From NCBI GenBank assembly GCA_022559985.1, contig JAFJTR010000001.1, positions 248,001-312,000 on the forward strand: DNA of 64,000 nt, read 5' to 3'. The notes under the pieces were generated by a model. The model did not search any database and was not told the DNA's origin. It saw only the letters and a list, made by a program, of their open reading frames with translations. Below, piece by piece: positions 11,491 through 20,619 of the stretch (within the stretch, counting starts at the first letter, position 1; each line of letters starts with the position of its first letter). The stretch is from Parastagonospora avenae f. sp. tritici 18332-5. Taxonomy: Eukaryota > Ascomycota > Dothideomycetes > Pleosporales > Phaeosphaeriaceae. A program made the position numbers and the translations under genes.

Positions 11491-12200
11491 AAATAATCAT
11501 TCAGGAAGGGGCAGGTAGCCCTACAGGTCATTGGTGCAGGAATGCAGACATTTGACTGGTTCAGCTCGTTCACCAAGGGCTGCGGCAATGGCTGGGAGAA
11601 CCATGGGACTCATGGCTTACAACACTATACAGTAGTCGTACATGACTACTGTAAGCCACAAGGTAGCCTCGTCTGGCAGGGTCTGCGATTCCAGTATGTG
11701 TAAGGGTGCTTGGCGTGGAGCCCTGGGCCATTTCTCGTTGTGGAGGGGCTGAGCGCCGTTGTCAACTGCAAGGCACGGTCAACGATGGTATTTTCAACTC
11801 CGGGACGGTGAACGGACCAGTAGGCGAAGTCACCTATCATCGATACACAATCGATTGCTGGTGGGGACTTGGTCGTCCAAAAGCAGCGAGAAGTTCCTAT
11901 CGCGGAATGGTCGCGAAGCCATCACCAATCCGGATGTCTCTTTGTCCGGGTTCAGACGAGCAAGTGAACTACAATGTACGTGAGCAGTCGAATTCGAGGC
12001 CAAGTAGTCGGTACAAATATCTTCTCTGGACTGACCTTCAAACAAAGAATCGCTTTCCGTCACTTGCATCCAGAAACTGCTCAAGCTGCCCCTCTACGAC
12101 AAAGAAACGAGCCGATACACCATAACTCAGACGATCCAGAAGTACCTGACTAGCAGATCTGTGTCGCATAGTCATCCAAATCAATTGCCAACGTGCCAAA
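11491..12200 (+). CDS. Candidate spliced secreted-type gene, unresolved
   Basis: Several plus-strand blocks look coding. About 11505-11687 reads GAGMQTFDWFSSFTKGCGNG and continues to a GTATGT or GTGTAAGG donor. About 11753-11950 is open in two frames, one reading GTVNDGIFNSGTVNGPVGEV. About 12050-12175 reads KLLKLPLYDKETSRYTITQ. I found no single phase-consistent path from an ATG. The minus strand is also open in places here, ending LPDEATLWLTVVMYDYC near 11620, partly because of the local hairpin. Treat this as an unresolved locus, possibly a decayed small secreted protein gene. Confidence 0.22.
11614..11657. repeat. Inverted repeat / hairpin
   Basis: A perfect 10-bp inner stem (11628-11637 with 11644-11653) has a 6-nt loop. 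It is embedded in a second pairing of GGCTTAC (11614) with GTAAGCC (ending 11657). It lies inside the coding-like block of the unresolved locus. Confidence 0.75.
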
Positions 12201-12618
12201 GCATTGGAGCCGGTGAAAAACGGGTAGCTGCAACAGGTTCGTTCCCTGAACACTTTACGAACTGTTATGCATCGACGCGATGAAGCAAACACATCAGCGC
12301 AAAGACTTAGCCTATCCCGTTACTGACTTACGTTTAGTTCCATATCTGAACCAAGACATTCTCATTGAGAAGGCTTCTGGAATCCTGTTGGAACAGTAAC
12401 ACTCGTCACTCTCCGCAGTGAAGCATTGGACGCTTAGCATCAATTCTGTGAAAATTGCTCCAGCGTTAGTACAGTCACTTACTGGTACTCATATCGCCAT
12501 ACGTTTCGGCACAAGCTCAGGACCTGCAATCCGCTAGCACTGTTCACTGCGCATTGTTTGCGACTTCCATCATTCCAGTCAGTGTGGGCCTGTTCCTGCG
12601 CTCAGTCTTTACTTCGTC
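12201..12618. other. Intergenic region upstream of HMG-box gene
   Basis: Probably the promoter and leader of the HMG-box gene. No other feature was seen. Confidence 0.5.
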
Positions 12619-14261
12619 ATGAGAGGCGAAACGCTCATCCAACAACATCCACCCACCCCGCCAAGCACTGGTGCGGAGTATCAGGTAGGCCTGCAACATA
12701 TTGCGCATTACAACACAGCGCGTGGCTTCGCCTATGCGTCTCCCGCGTCGATAGCGCACGAAGGGATCCCTTCGCATGGGTCACATGTGGTAAGCCATCC
12801 TGGGGAGGGACACGGTCTCGGTCTTCAATATGTGAGAACATTGTCGATACCACATCGAAATACAATGCTGACGAACATTCAGGATGGCTATGATCCTGCT
12901 GGTGAATACTATCACGATGGACAGCACAGTGGGTTACCAGTGAGTTGACCTCTAGTGCAAGCCTCCATCCGCGCCGCATCTAACCTATGTAGGACGAGCA
13001 GCCACTGTTCTCGCCACCCACGCCCAGGTCCACAGCTGATGATGAAATCGAGCGAAGAACGACGCGAAATGGACGAGCAGTTGCAACATCCAGTTCGCCA
13101 CGACGAAAGGAAGCAAGTCCACGACCGAAGGCCACACCAAAGGCAAAGAAGCCGAAGGCTGCGAAGGGCGAGAAGGCTGTAACTCCCAAACTGACCGCGC
13201 CTCTGAGCATACTGACGGCAGGACTGCTCCACATTCCTGTCAAAAACATGGAAGAATGGGTCAACAGGTCGGCTGACACCAGGAGAGACGAAGCGGAGAA
13301 GAGGAACGGGTACATCACTCGGCCCATGAACTCGTTCATACTGTACCGATCCGCATACGCAGAGAGGGCAAAGTCCTGGTGCGCGCAGAACAACCACCAG
13401 ATCGTGTCGTCCGTGGCAGGCGAGAGCTGGCCATTGGAACCCGCTGGCATCCGTGACTTGTACAACGAGTATGCGAAGATTGAGAGGATCAACCACCAGA
13501 ACGCACACCCGACGTACAAGTTCTCTCCCAGCAAAGCAGCAGCTCCACCTAAGAAGAGGAAGGGTGAATGGTCGGACGATGAAGAGCCGAGCGATCTCGA
13601 CGATGCTGAGTGGGCGCCTGGCAGCGGTAGGACCCGTAATAGGCAAGCAAGGAGGCTGGAACGGACCCTCAGCTACCCCTCGAACGGCATGAACCCTGAA
13701 TTCTTCGACCAGCGCTTTGGACCCAACGGCCATGGAGTCAACAAGTCCTCATGGGAGATGACGAATGAGGGAAGGCCGCTGCCGATGCCAATGCACCACG
13801 ACATGTACAACCAGTATTACCAGACTGCTGCGTACCCTGCCATGATGGGCGCAAACTACCAGGAAGACATGCGCATGCGGAGATTTGGCATGCCAGCCCC
13901 TCAGCCACAATTCTCGTCGGACCATGCTCTGTTAGGACTTCCCGGAGGCAACGCGGGCGACCTGATGCAGCAAATGCACTCGCATGTTGGCACGCCCTTC
14001 GAAGATGGCCGATTGGATCCGATGCTGCTGGCTTATGATGGCAGCTACTCCGACATCGATCCGAACGCGCTCCAACACGGCTACCGAAACGGCCATGGCA
14101 TTATGCTCGACGCAAAGCTGGAGCAGCATGATATCGACAGCCTCCTGGAGATCTCGCCAACGCGCAACGACTATCACTCTGGTCCGTGGCAGTCCGACCC
14201 GACCATGGTCTCACTCGAACAGGAGTCTGAGTTCGACAAGTGGATGGGTGAGCACCAGTAG
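12619..14261 (+). CDS. HMG-box transcription factor, Ste11/FMF-1-like
   Basis: Two exons (12619-12939, 12993-14261) around a 53-nt intron with GTGAGT donor and CTAAC branch give 529 aa. A basic linker (RPKATPKAKKPKAAKGEK) precedes a single MATA-type HMG box from about residue 217 (RPMNSFILYRSAYAERAKSW through HPTYKFSPSK), which bends DNA in the minor groove. The wording of the box resembles the S. pombe Ste11 / Neurospora FMF-1 group, regulators of mating genes. The C-terminal half is Met/Gln/Asn-rich and probably activating. An open 273-aa frame on the opposite strand is a shadow. I am confident in the class, less so in the mating role. Confidence 0.85.
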
Positions 14262-15053
14262 TGTACAAGTAAAAGACTTTGATTCTGTTGATGTCGTGGG
14301 GGTTGTTTCCTTTTTTTGTACGCGACTATTGTGCTCATAACAATCGCTCAACGCGATAAGCATGCATGCTTATGGAGTTCTGGAAGCTGGAGATACCCGT
14401 TGCCATGACGCGTTGGGTTACATGCAAGGCGTTGGTCGGATTGGAAGCTCATGAGCTTGTATCGCATTTCAGGCGTTCCCATGTACTTGTAGAATACTGT
14501 TTCAATATAGAGACATTCACTGTCCTTGAACTTCTTCGCCAACTTTGATCAACGTGTTTTCTTGTGATCAGTCGCAACTGCAAATATGCCTGGACAGCAG
14601 CGAATTGACATGCCAAGGCACATCGTAAACCTAATGGACGCGTCCTGGGCATCGGCAGGCTCATCGCGCGGGAGGATTCGCAAGCTTGGACCAGTAACCG
14701 GGAAGGGGTGAAAGTGTACTTCCGAGGACCAGCATGCGGCGCACCTGGAATCGGCTGTGGGCTGTGGTGATTGGGTGTCGTGATGGTGTTGTCATGTAAG
14801 GGATCTCTGTAATGAGGAAGACATGAAGTTGGACTCGACCAGGGCATGGGCCACTTATTCGCTACCCCACTCGCACATGCCTTCGCGACGCGAGCGCGCC
14901 TACCCATCCATGTCATGGAGGGGTCTAACAAACAAACAGTCCTTTTCCGCTTTATGCTCTGCACCTGCATGACGTGCGAGCGACCATACTATCACAAAGG
15001 CTGTCGAAGACAAAGATAACACACATACACATAAAAGCTCAGAGACACTCAAG
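14262..15053. other. Intergenic region HMG-box gene / PSF1
   Basis: 3' flank of the HMG-box gene followed by the PSF1 promoter. Open frames here have no coding character. Confidence 0.55.
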
Positions 15054-15746
15054 ATGTACGGCGAAACCGCCAACAAACTCGTCCAAAATGCCAAACGCAC
15101 CCAGGCCCTCCCGCACCTCCCGCCATACGCTTCGGACCTATCACGTACCATCGTCAGGGAAGTCCGTGACCTCGACCGTGATGTCAGCGCCATCCTCGCC
15201 CCATACGGCAGCTCCTTCAACCCATCGGCCGACCCGTCAACCGCATGCGCACTCCTCGTGAACCACCTGTGCATGCGCCGCAATAAGCGCTGCCTGCTCG
15301 CCTATCACAAAGTGCGCACCGAAAAGCTCGAGGGATACTGCTGGGAAGGCATCGACATTCTTGAGCAGACAGGTAGCGGCAAAGAAGGCGAGGGCGGCAT
15401 GGCAGGCAAAAAGGAAGAAAGCAGTCTGAGCCCCGAAGAGGAGGAGTATGTGCGGCAATACAGCGATCTGTTGGCGGCGTACAAGGGCCAATGGACAGAC
15501 ATCGATTTGACAGGGAGTTTGGAGCCACCGAGAGATCTCTTTATTGATGTCCGCGTGCTCAAGGATGCGGGTGAGATTCAGACTGAATATGGGTATGTTG
15601 GCCACTCCTCAGGGTTTTGTTCAAGCACAGCCTGAGACTAACCCGAAATTAGGTCCATAACTTTAACGAAGAATAGCCAGTTCTACGTGCGTCATGTCGA
15701 TGTGGAACGGCTGATCGCGCAGGGATATCTTCAGCGACTTAGTTGA
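15054..15746 (+). CDS. PSF1: GINS complex subunit Psf1
   Basis: Two exons (15054-15592, 15653-15746) around a 60-nt GTATGT...TTAG intron give 210 aa, the usual size for Psf1. GINS is the four-subunit part of the CMG helicase and links it to polymerase epsilon. Family marks are the N-terminal MYGETANKLVQNAKRTQ, the mid-helix LLVNHLCMRRNKRCLLAYH, and the C-terminal B domain with SQFYVRHVDVERLIAQGYL supplied by exon 2. The low-complexity linker with GEGGMAGKKEE is typical of fungi. Sld3, which acts in the same assembly step, is encoded 12 kb upstream. Confidence 0.93.
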
Positions 15747-16392
15747 CGGGATTGATGTGTCGTTAAGGAGTAAAGACTGAAGGGAAATGCACACAGTCCC
15801 GCCACAGCAATGTGTTTTGCATGCATATATCACAACACCTGCACACAGGTGCGGGATAGCCAAGACAGCGACTCTCCGCATGCGACGGGACGCTCGGGGA
15901 CCATCTACACGTCTTGCAAAGGTAGAAGAGCGTCAATATGTTCATGAAGCTGAGACCGTTTCGCCGTGAGACATGAGAGGCGCATAGACCTTCGCGGCCT
16001 GTCGCTAGAGCTATGGTCTCGACATTGCACACACAAGATCCTGTCTGTCCGAAGTGTTCTGTTGGAGGTGCAAAGACGCGGTTTAGTCTTTCTGCCCGGG
16101 ATCTGGGCTGTAATGCGCATGTTGCAACGTCAAGGGATCTCCCCATGCGGGTTGAGGCTGTGTATACATTGCAAACCACCACCGGGAAGGCTAGGTAATT
16201 GGATGTCTAGAAAAGGTATCATCAGGAAGGCTAAGAATAGGCCTCGAAGAACACAGTATTCGATCAGTGGCTGTACCTGCAAAGCCTGCTTGGTATGATT
16301 CAGATTACATGGATCATGGATCTAGAAAGGTCACACTTGTGCATTGAGGGACAGGAGAAGTGTTATGGCTTCATTCGTTCTTTCGCTTTTCT
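15747..16392. other. Convergent intergenic region
   Basis: 3' flanks of PSF1 and of the small spliced gene. No supported feature was seen. Confidence 0.5.
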
Positions 16393-16731
16393 TCAAGCTC
16401 TCAAATTCATCCCCGCTGGCCATTCTGCATGTATCCCGTGCGTAACCTCGTGATCTTCCGCCAGACGCAACATGTTGAACATGGTGACCCTGCCTTCTGC
16501 ATTTCGAGTGCCGACGATGCGCAATAACCAGGAAAAGTATTGTACCTATAAAGAGTTTATGGTGGTCAGAGAATCTCTTCAATGAGGAAGAGAATGACTT
16601 ACAATGAAAGGCATGCGGAGCCGTTTTTTTGAAGACCGTTCGTTGATGCCCATATCCCCAAGTCCATACTCCAAGTCGAAAAATCGAGAACTCCAGAACG
16701 CCAAGACTTTGTTTGTCGAAGTGAGGCACAT
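16393..16731 (-). CDS. Small spliced gene, 93-aa basic protein of unknown function
   Basis: Exon 1 is 16731-16603 (43 codons) and exon 2 is 16545-16393 (50 codons plus TGA). They join in phase across a 57-nt intron with GTAAGTC donor, CTGACC branch and TTTATAG acceptor. The protein starts MCLTSTNKVLAFWSSRFF, has a basic stretch SSKKRLRMP, then QYFSWLLRIVGTRNAEGRVT and ends AGMNLRA. No signal peptide or domain is recognised. The unspliced frame at this place runs through the intron and is only half right. The gene lies just beyond the 3' end of PRP5 on the same strand; a spliced 3' extension of that transcript is the alternative. Confidence 0.55.
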
Positions 16732-16807
16732 AAAATTCACGGCAAGGGAGAGGGGAAATTAGGGAATGGGGGAGACACAAGGTGACTAGTCTTGGCCGAA
16801 GTTAATT

Positions 16808-19800
16808 TTATGCATACCTCGGGGACATGACGTTGTAGCGGCCTGTAGGGCCACGGGTTGAAGCAGCATCCTCTGCAGCAACAGTGGCATCCTGCAGGAG
16901 ACGAGTGAGCTCCATCATCGCCTGCTGGACAACGCCTTCGGTGTCGCCTTCGACAAGAATGTACAGCTTGGGCAAATCCGTTTCTGTAGAGTTTTTAGTG
17001 TGCACTTTAGATAAAAGGCCGATGTTATACATACCTCCCGGTTCCTTGCCTGGCCCATAAAAGTTGCCCTTTGTCGTGATGGACACACCCGTCGCATCCA
17101 GAATCTTGGCGACATTGGTGCGATTGGTGACTGCCCATCGCGCCTTCTGGGGGAAGTCGTTGATCTCGAGAGTGGAATGGTAGAGGCCAGCATCCGGACC
17201 CTTGTTGTCGATCGGCTGGCCGGCGTGAACAGTGCCCTTCTTACTCAGATTGCCATCAATCTTCCTCGCAGCCGCCATGGCTCGCTCTTTAGCAGTCATT
17301 GGCTTACCAGGGACTTCAGCACGGTCGGACTTGTTGACGACGATCTTGCCTGTCAACAGCTTCTTCCAGGCTGGCTCATCTACAGCTTGCTCGGCAGCAG
17401 CGTCTCCATTCGCAGACTTGGCGGTACCTGAAGCAGACACCTCTGGCTTGTTGAGTTTAGGAAGGTCGGGTTCGTCGTCGCTAACATCATCATCGCCAAG
17501 CTTGAGTTCACGCTTCGCACGTTTTTTGTCCAAAGATCGCGCTGCATCGAGCACGTCGAGACCCTTGCCTTTGAAGCCACCACTATAGTACTTCTCGGCA
17601 CCAGTCTTGACTTTCTCATGGAAAGTGTTAGCCATGGCTAGTAGATCATCGGGAACTTCTGCTCCGCTTTCCTTGAGAGCTTTGACAATGTGAACAGCAA
17701 AACGCTCCTGACCAGGGTTTTCGATTAGCGTAACAGCAAGACCCTTGTTACCAGCACGACCAGTTCGACCACACCGGTGCACATAGTCTTCCAAATGTGT
17801 TGGACAATCAAAGTTATAGACCATGGCTAGGCCGGGCACATCGAGACCGCGAGCTGCCACTGATGTGGCGATCAGTATGTTGAGTAGACCCTGCTTGAAC
17901 TCATTGATAGCCTCGTTACGATCGGTTTGATCTTTTGCTCCATGAATCGTGTTGACGGCATAATACTTAGCCTTGAACAACTTAGAGAGCAGATCCTCAG
18001 CTGTCTCCTGACGCTCTGTGAAGATAAGGACCTGGGCATTCTCATCGTCGCTGAAGGTCTGGCCAAGGTGATGAAGTAGCTTGGCAATCTTCTTCTCATA
18101 CGAAGGTGGTACGATGGTGATGTGCTGGGTAATTTCAGGCGCAACCTTGCTACGACCGCCAATGATCACTTCTGCTGGCTTGTCAAGAGCCTTCCTTGCA
18201 AGAGCGGCCATAGTCTTGGGAAATGTAGCTGAGAAGAGGATAGTCTGGCGATCAGGGCGGACACTGGCAAGAATCTTCATGACTTGAGGTTCGAAGCCCA
18301 TATCGAACATGCGATCAGCTTCATCAAGAACGACGTAAGTAATGCGCTTAAAGCTGAGCACTCGACCGGAGTTGCTCTGCAACAAATCGATGAGACGGCC
18401 AGCAGTCGCACACAAAATATGGATGCCGCCGCGCTTAATCATAGCGATTTGATCTGAAATAGGTTGACCTCCGTAGGCACACTTGATAGTAATGCCTGAC
18501 GCGTTGAGAAAGGGTTTCAGCTCATTCACGATCTGCAGAGAGAGTTCTCGAGTAGGAGCCAAGATCAAGCCGATGGGTCCATCAGCGGGCTTAAGTGGAC
18601 GCTGATCGAGCACATGGCGAATCATTGGGATGCCGAAAGCAAGGGTCTTGCCAGATCCAGTTTTGGCAACTCCGATAAGGTCACGGCCTGATTCAGCAAT
18701 AGGGATAGCCTGTGCTTGGATAGCAGTGGGCTTCGCATACCCAACACGATTGAAGACATCCATGGTCGGCTGAAGCAGCCCCATCTGGGCCCACTTCACG
18801 ACTGGACGAGGCACGTCGTCGGGCTTGACTTTAATGCCGTCGAGCTCGTGGCGAAGATCTGCAACGTCTGCGGCGGACATCTGAGTGATTTCGGCAGGCT
18901 CAGTGTAGAAGTCTTTGCGGAATGGCTCGTACTCAACTTTCTCATGATTGATTGCAGGCACCTCTTTTTTCTTCTTCCTGGCAGCACGAAGAGCAATGAG
19001 GTCTTCGCCTTCGACAGCGGTCTGCCCAGGTTCGAGGTCGTCGTTGAACATAGTCTCGCCCTGCGGGGCAGCCCGGCTTGGCTGTTGAGGCACAGAAAGA
19101 TCGGCCATGAAAGCGTCAAGGGGGTCGACGTCGTCTTCCTCGGCGCCTGCGTTATCGTCAACGTCCATCTGGTCGCCAGCGTTGTCGGCAGTAGGGACTT
19201 CTTCCATGTTGGTGTCTTTGTCTGCAGCTTGACCATGCGACAATTCAGCCCGACGTGACTCGAGTTTGGCTTGCAGTTGTGCGTTGGTCTCCTCATCATC
19301 AGTGCCGATATCGCTCATTGCAGCATCATCCTCGACACCTGCAGTGGCCTCAGGTTCATTGTGTGCTGAGAAGACTGGTAGCGCTTGAAGCTTGCGCTTG
19401 CCAGTGTCGGTCTCGTCGTCCAGAAGAGCCTTCGAGGCAATTTCCTCCTCGGCCGCAGACTTGGTCTTGAGACCGAAGCTGCCTATGTTGCCATTGGTCT
19501 TAATGGTGGCAGCGCCATCTGTCTGTGTGAGCTGATTTGAACATTTGAAGTCGATGCGACGGTACTTACTGGCGGCTGCAATGGCCACTGGCTTTCCGGC
19601 TGGCTTGGCGATGAGTGGGCGGGCTGCGGCAGACTCGTCAAGCTTGAAGCTGGACTTCTCTGGCTGCTTCTGCTTCGCCTTCTCGGCAGCGGGCTTGGAT
19701 ACCTTGCTCTTAGCGACAGTGGGCTTGACCTCTCTCGGTGGAGGCGTGGCAGCGACTGCTGGGGTCGAGGGCGCACTGCCGGCTGGCGAGGCTCCAGAGC

Positions 19801-20362
19801 CGGGTGTGCCTGCCTTCTCTTGGGCAAGCTGCTCGGCATGTTTGCGCTTCTTCCACTCAATAAGCTTAGCAGCTCGCTCTGCAATCTTGTCCTCCTTTTG
19901 CTTCTCGGGATCAACTCTCTCTTCACGTGCGGCACTGCCTACACGATCGTACCTGTCCGAGGCCGGTGTGGCTGAAGCACGTCCTGAGCCTGGCCGGCGT
20001 GGCGGAGAACTTCGACGCCTGTCCCTATCGTCACGACGGTCGTCCCGGCGGTCGTCTCTACGGTAACGATCATCTCGGCGGTCTCGAGACCTATCGCGAC
20101 GGGGTGGTGAACGTGAGCGGCGACGGTCTCGGCGGTCATCTCGGCGGTCATCGCGATGGTCGTCCCGGCGGTCGTCACGCCTATCTCGAACACGGTCACG
20201 GTCGTCGCGGCCTCTACCACCGCCGTAGCGATCTCCATAACGGTCTCCATGACGGTCTCGGGAGCGATCTCGGCGGCCTGGAGGTGAGCGGGCACGGCGG
20301 GGCGGAGAGTATCGTCCACGGTCGCGGTCGAACCTTGCACTATCAGCGTGGCGCGTCGCCAT
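16808..20362 (-). CDS. PRP5: DEAD-box ATP-dependent RNA helicase Prp5
   Basis: Prp5 remodels the U2 snRNP and proofreads the branch site during early spliceosome assembly. The open frame is 1184 codons. The first 150 residues are an RS/RD-rich repeat region; an acidic middle follows; the helicase core has AKTGSGKT (motif I), PTREL, LDEAD, SAT, ARGLDVPG and HRCGRTGRAG, roughly residues 520-880. The C terminus ends with the Prp5-type KH-like block around LPKLYILVEGDTEG. Two stretches that break family homology are bounded by splice signals and are each 51 nt: 19569-19519 (GTAAGTA...ACAG) and 17034-16984 (GTATGT...ACAG). Removing both gives 1150 aa. Motif Ib reads TAGR where TPGR is usual. Confidence 0.92.
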   Translation of the reverse strand: MATRHADSARFDRDRGRYSPPRRARSPPGRRDRSRDRHGDRYGDRYGGGRGRDDRDRVRDRRDDRRDDHRDDRRDDRRDRRRSRSPPRRDRSRDRRDDRYRRDDRRDDRRDDRDRRRSSPPRRPGSGRASATPASDRYDRVGSAAREERVDPEKQKEDKIAERAAKLIEWKKRKHAEQLAQEKAGTPGSGASPAGSAPSTPAVAATPPPREVKPTVAKSKVSKPAAEKAKQKQPEKSSFKLDESAAARPLIAKPAGKPVAIAAASKYRRIDFKCSNQLTQTDGAATIKTNGNIGSFGLKTKSAAEEEIASKALLDDETDTGKRKLQALPVFSAHNEPEATAGVEDDAAMSDIGTDDEETNAQLQAKLESRRAELSHGQAADKDTNMEEVPTADNAGDQMDVDDNAGAEEDDVDPLDAFMADLSVPQQPSRAAPQGETMFNDDLEPGQTAVEGEDLIALRAARKKKKEVPAINHEKVEYEPFRKDFYTEPAEITQMSAADVADLRHELDGIKVKPDDVPRPVVKWAQMGLLQPTMDVFNRVGYAKPTAIQAQAIPIAESGRDLIGVAKTGSGKTLAFGIPMIRHVLDQRPLKPADGPIGLILAPTRELSLQIVNELKPFLNASGITIKCAYGGQPISDQIAMIKRGGIHILCATAGRLIDLLQSNSGRVLSFKRITYVVLDEADRMFDMGFEPQVMKILASVRPDRQTILFSATFPKTMAALARKALDKPAEVIIGGRSKVAPEITQHITIVPPSYEKKIAKLLHHLGQTFSDDENAQVLIFTERQETAEDLLSKLFKAKYYAVNTIHGAKDQTDRNEAINEFKQGLLNILIATSVAARGLDVPGLAMVYNFDCPTHLEDYVHRCGRTGRAGNKGLAVTLIENPGQERFAVHIVKALKESGAEVPDDLLAMANTFHEKVKTGAEKYYSGGFKGKGLDVLDAARSLDKKRAKRELKLGDDDVSDDEPDLPKLNKPEVSASGTAKSANGDAAAEQAVDEPAWKKLLTGKIVVNKSDRAEVPGKPMTAKERAMAAARKIDGNLSKKGTVHAGQPIDNKGPDAGLYHSTLEINDFPQKARWAVTNRTNVAKILDATGVSITTKGNFYGPGKEPGGMYNIGLLSKVHTKNSTETDLPKLYILVEGDTEGVVQQAMMELTRLLQDATVAAEDAASTRGPTGRYNVMSPRYA
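16984..17034 (-). other. Predicted stopless intron in PRP5 (C-terminal)
   Basis: A 51-nt block starts GTATGT and ends CTCTACAG, with no in-frame stop. Excision joins KEPGG directly to ETDLPKLYI, the order expected for Prp5 proteins. Confidence 0.75.
19519..19569 (-). other. Predicted stopless intron in PRP5 (N-terminal)
   Basis: A 51-nt block starts GTAAGTA and ends ACAG, with no in-frame stop. It encodes YRRIDFKCSNQLTQT if retained, which looks out of place in the low-complexity flank. Confidence 0.75.
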
Positions 20363-20619
20363 GTCGACTCGCGGAGCGTTACTGGCTGATAACAGTACAG
20401 TAGAAACGTCCCTCGGAATCGCAATTCGGTGGGGCGACTAGGCGGTAGTAGCGTGGTTGTCGCAGTTGGAGTGACGGAGGTCGAAGGAGTTTGTAGCTTG
20501 CATAGTCGGGGTGGGTCGCGCTAGCACTAGCGCCATGGCCGTGCATCGAAATCTTGGCCAAAAAATTTGGGAAGGTGCATCTCGAGGTGAAATCTACTTT
20601 TTCGCAAGATACTGTCAAA
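20363..20619. promoter_or_regulatory. Bidirectional promoter region PRP5 / ERB1
   Basis: Only 257 nt separate the two start codons of divergent genes for splicing and ribosome assembly, so a shared promoter is likely. No specific factor site was identified. Confidence 0.5.

Noticed and set aside
12912..13733. 273-codon open frame on the minus strand
   Set aside because: Antisense to the HMG-box gene, whose protein sequence is clearly conserved; the reverse frame has no family features.
16331..16780. 149-codon minus frame as an unspliced gene
   Set aside because: It runs through a GTAAGT...TATAG intron in the wrong frame; the spliced model 16731-16393 explains the region better.
18716..19258. 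180-codon plus-strand frame
   Set aside because: Antisense to the PRP5 coding region; codon mirror of an acidic stretch.
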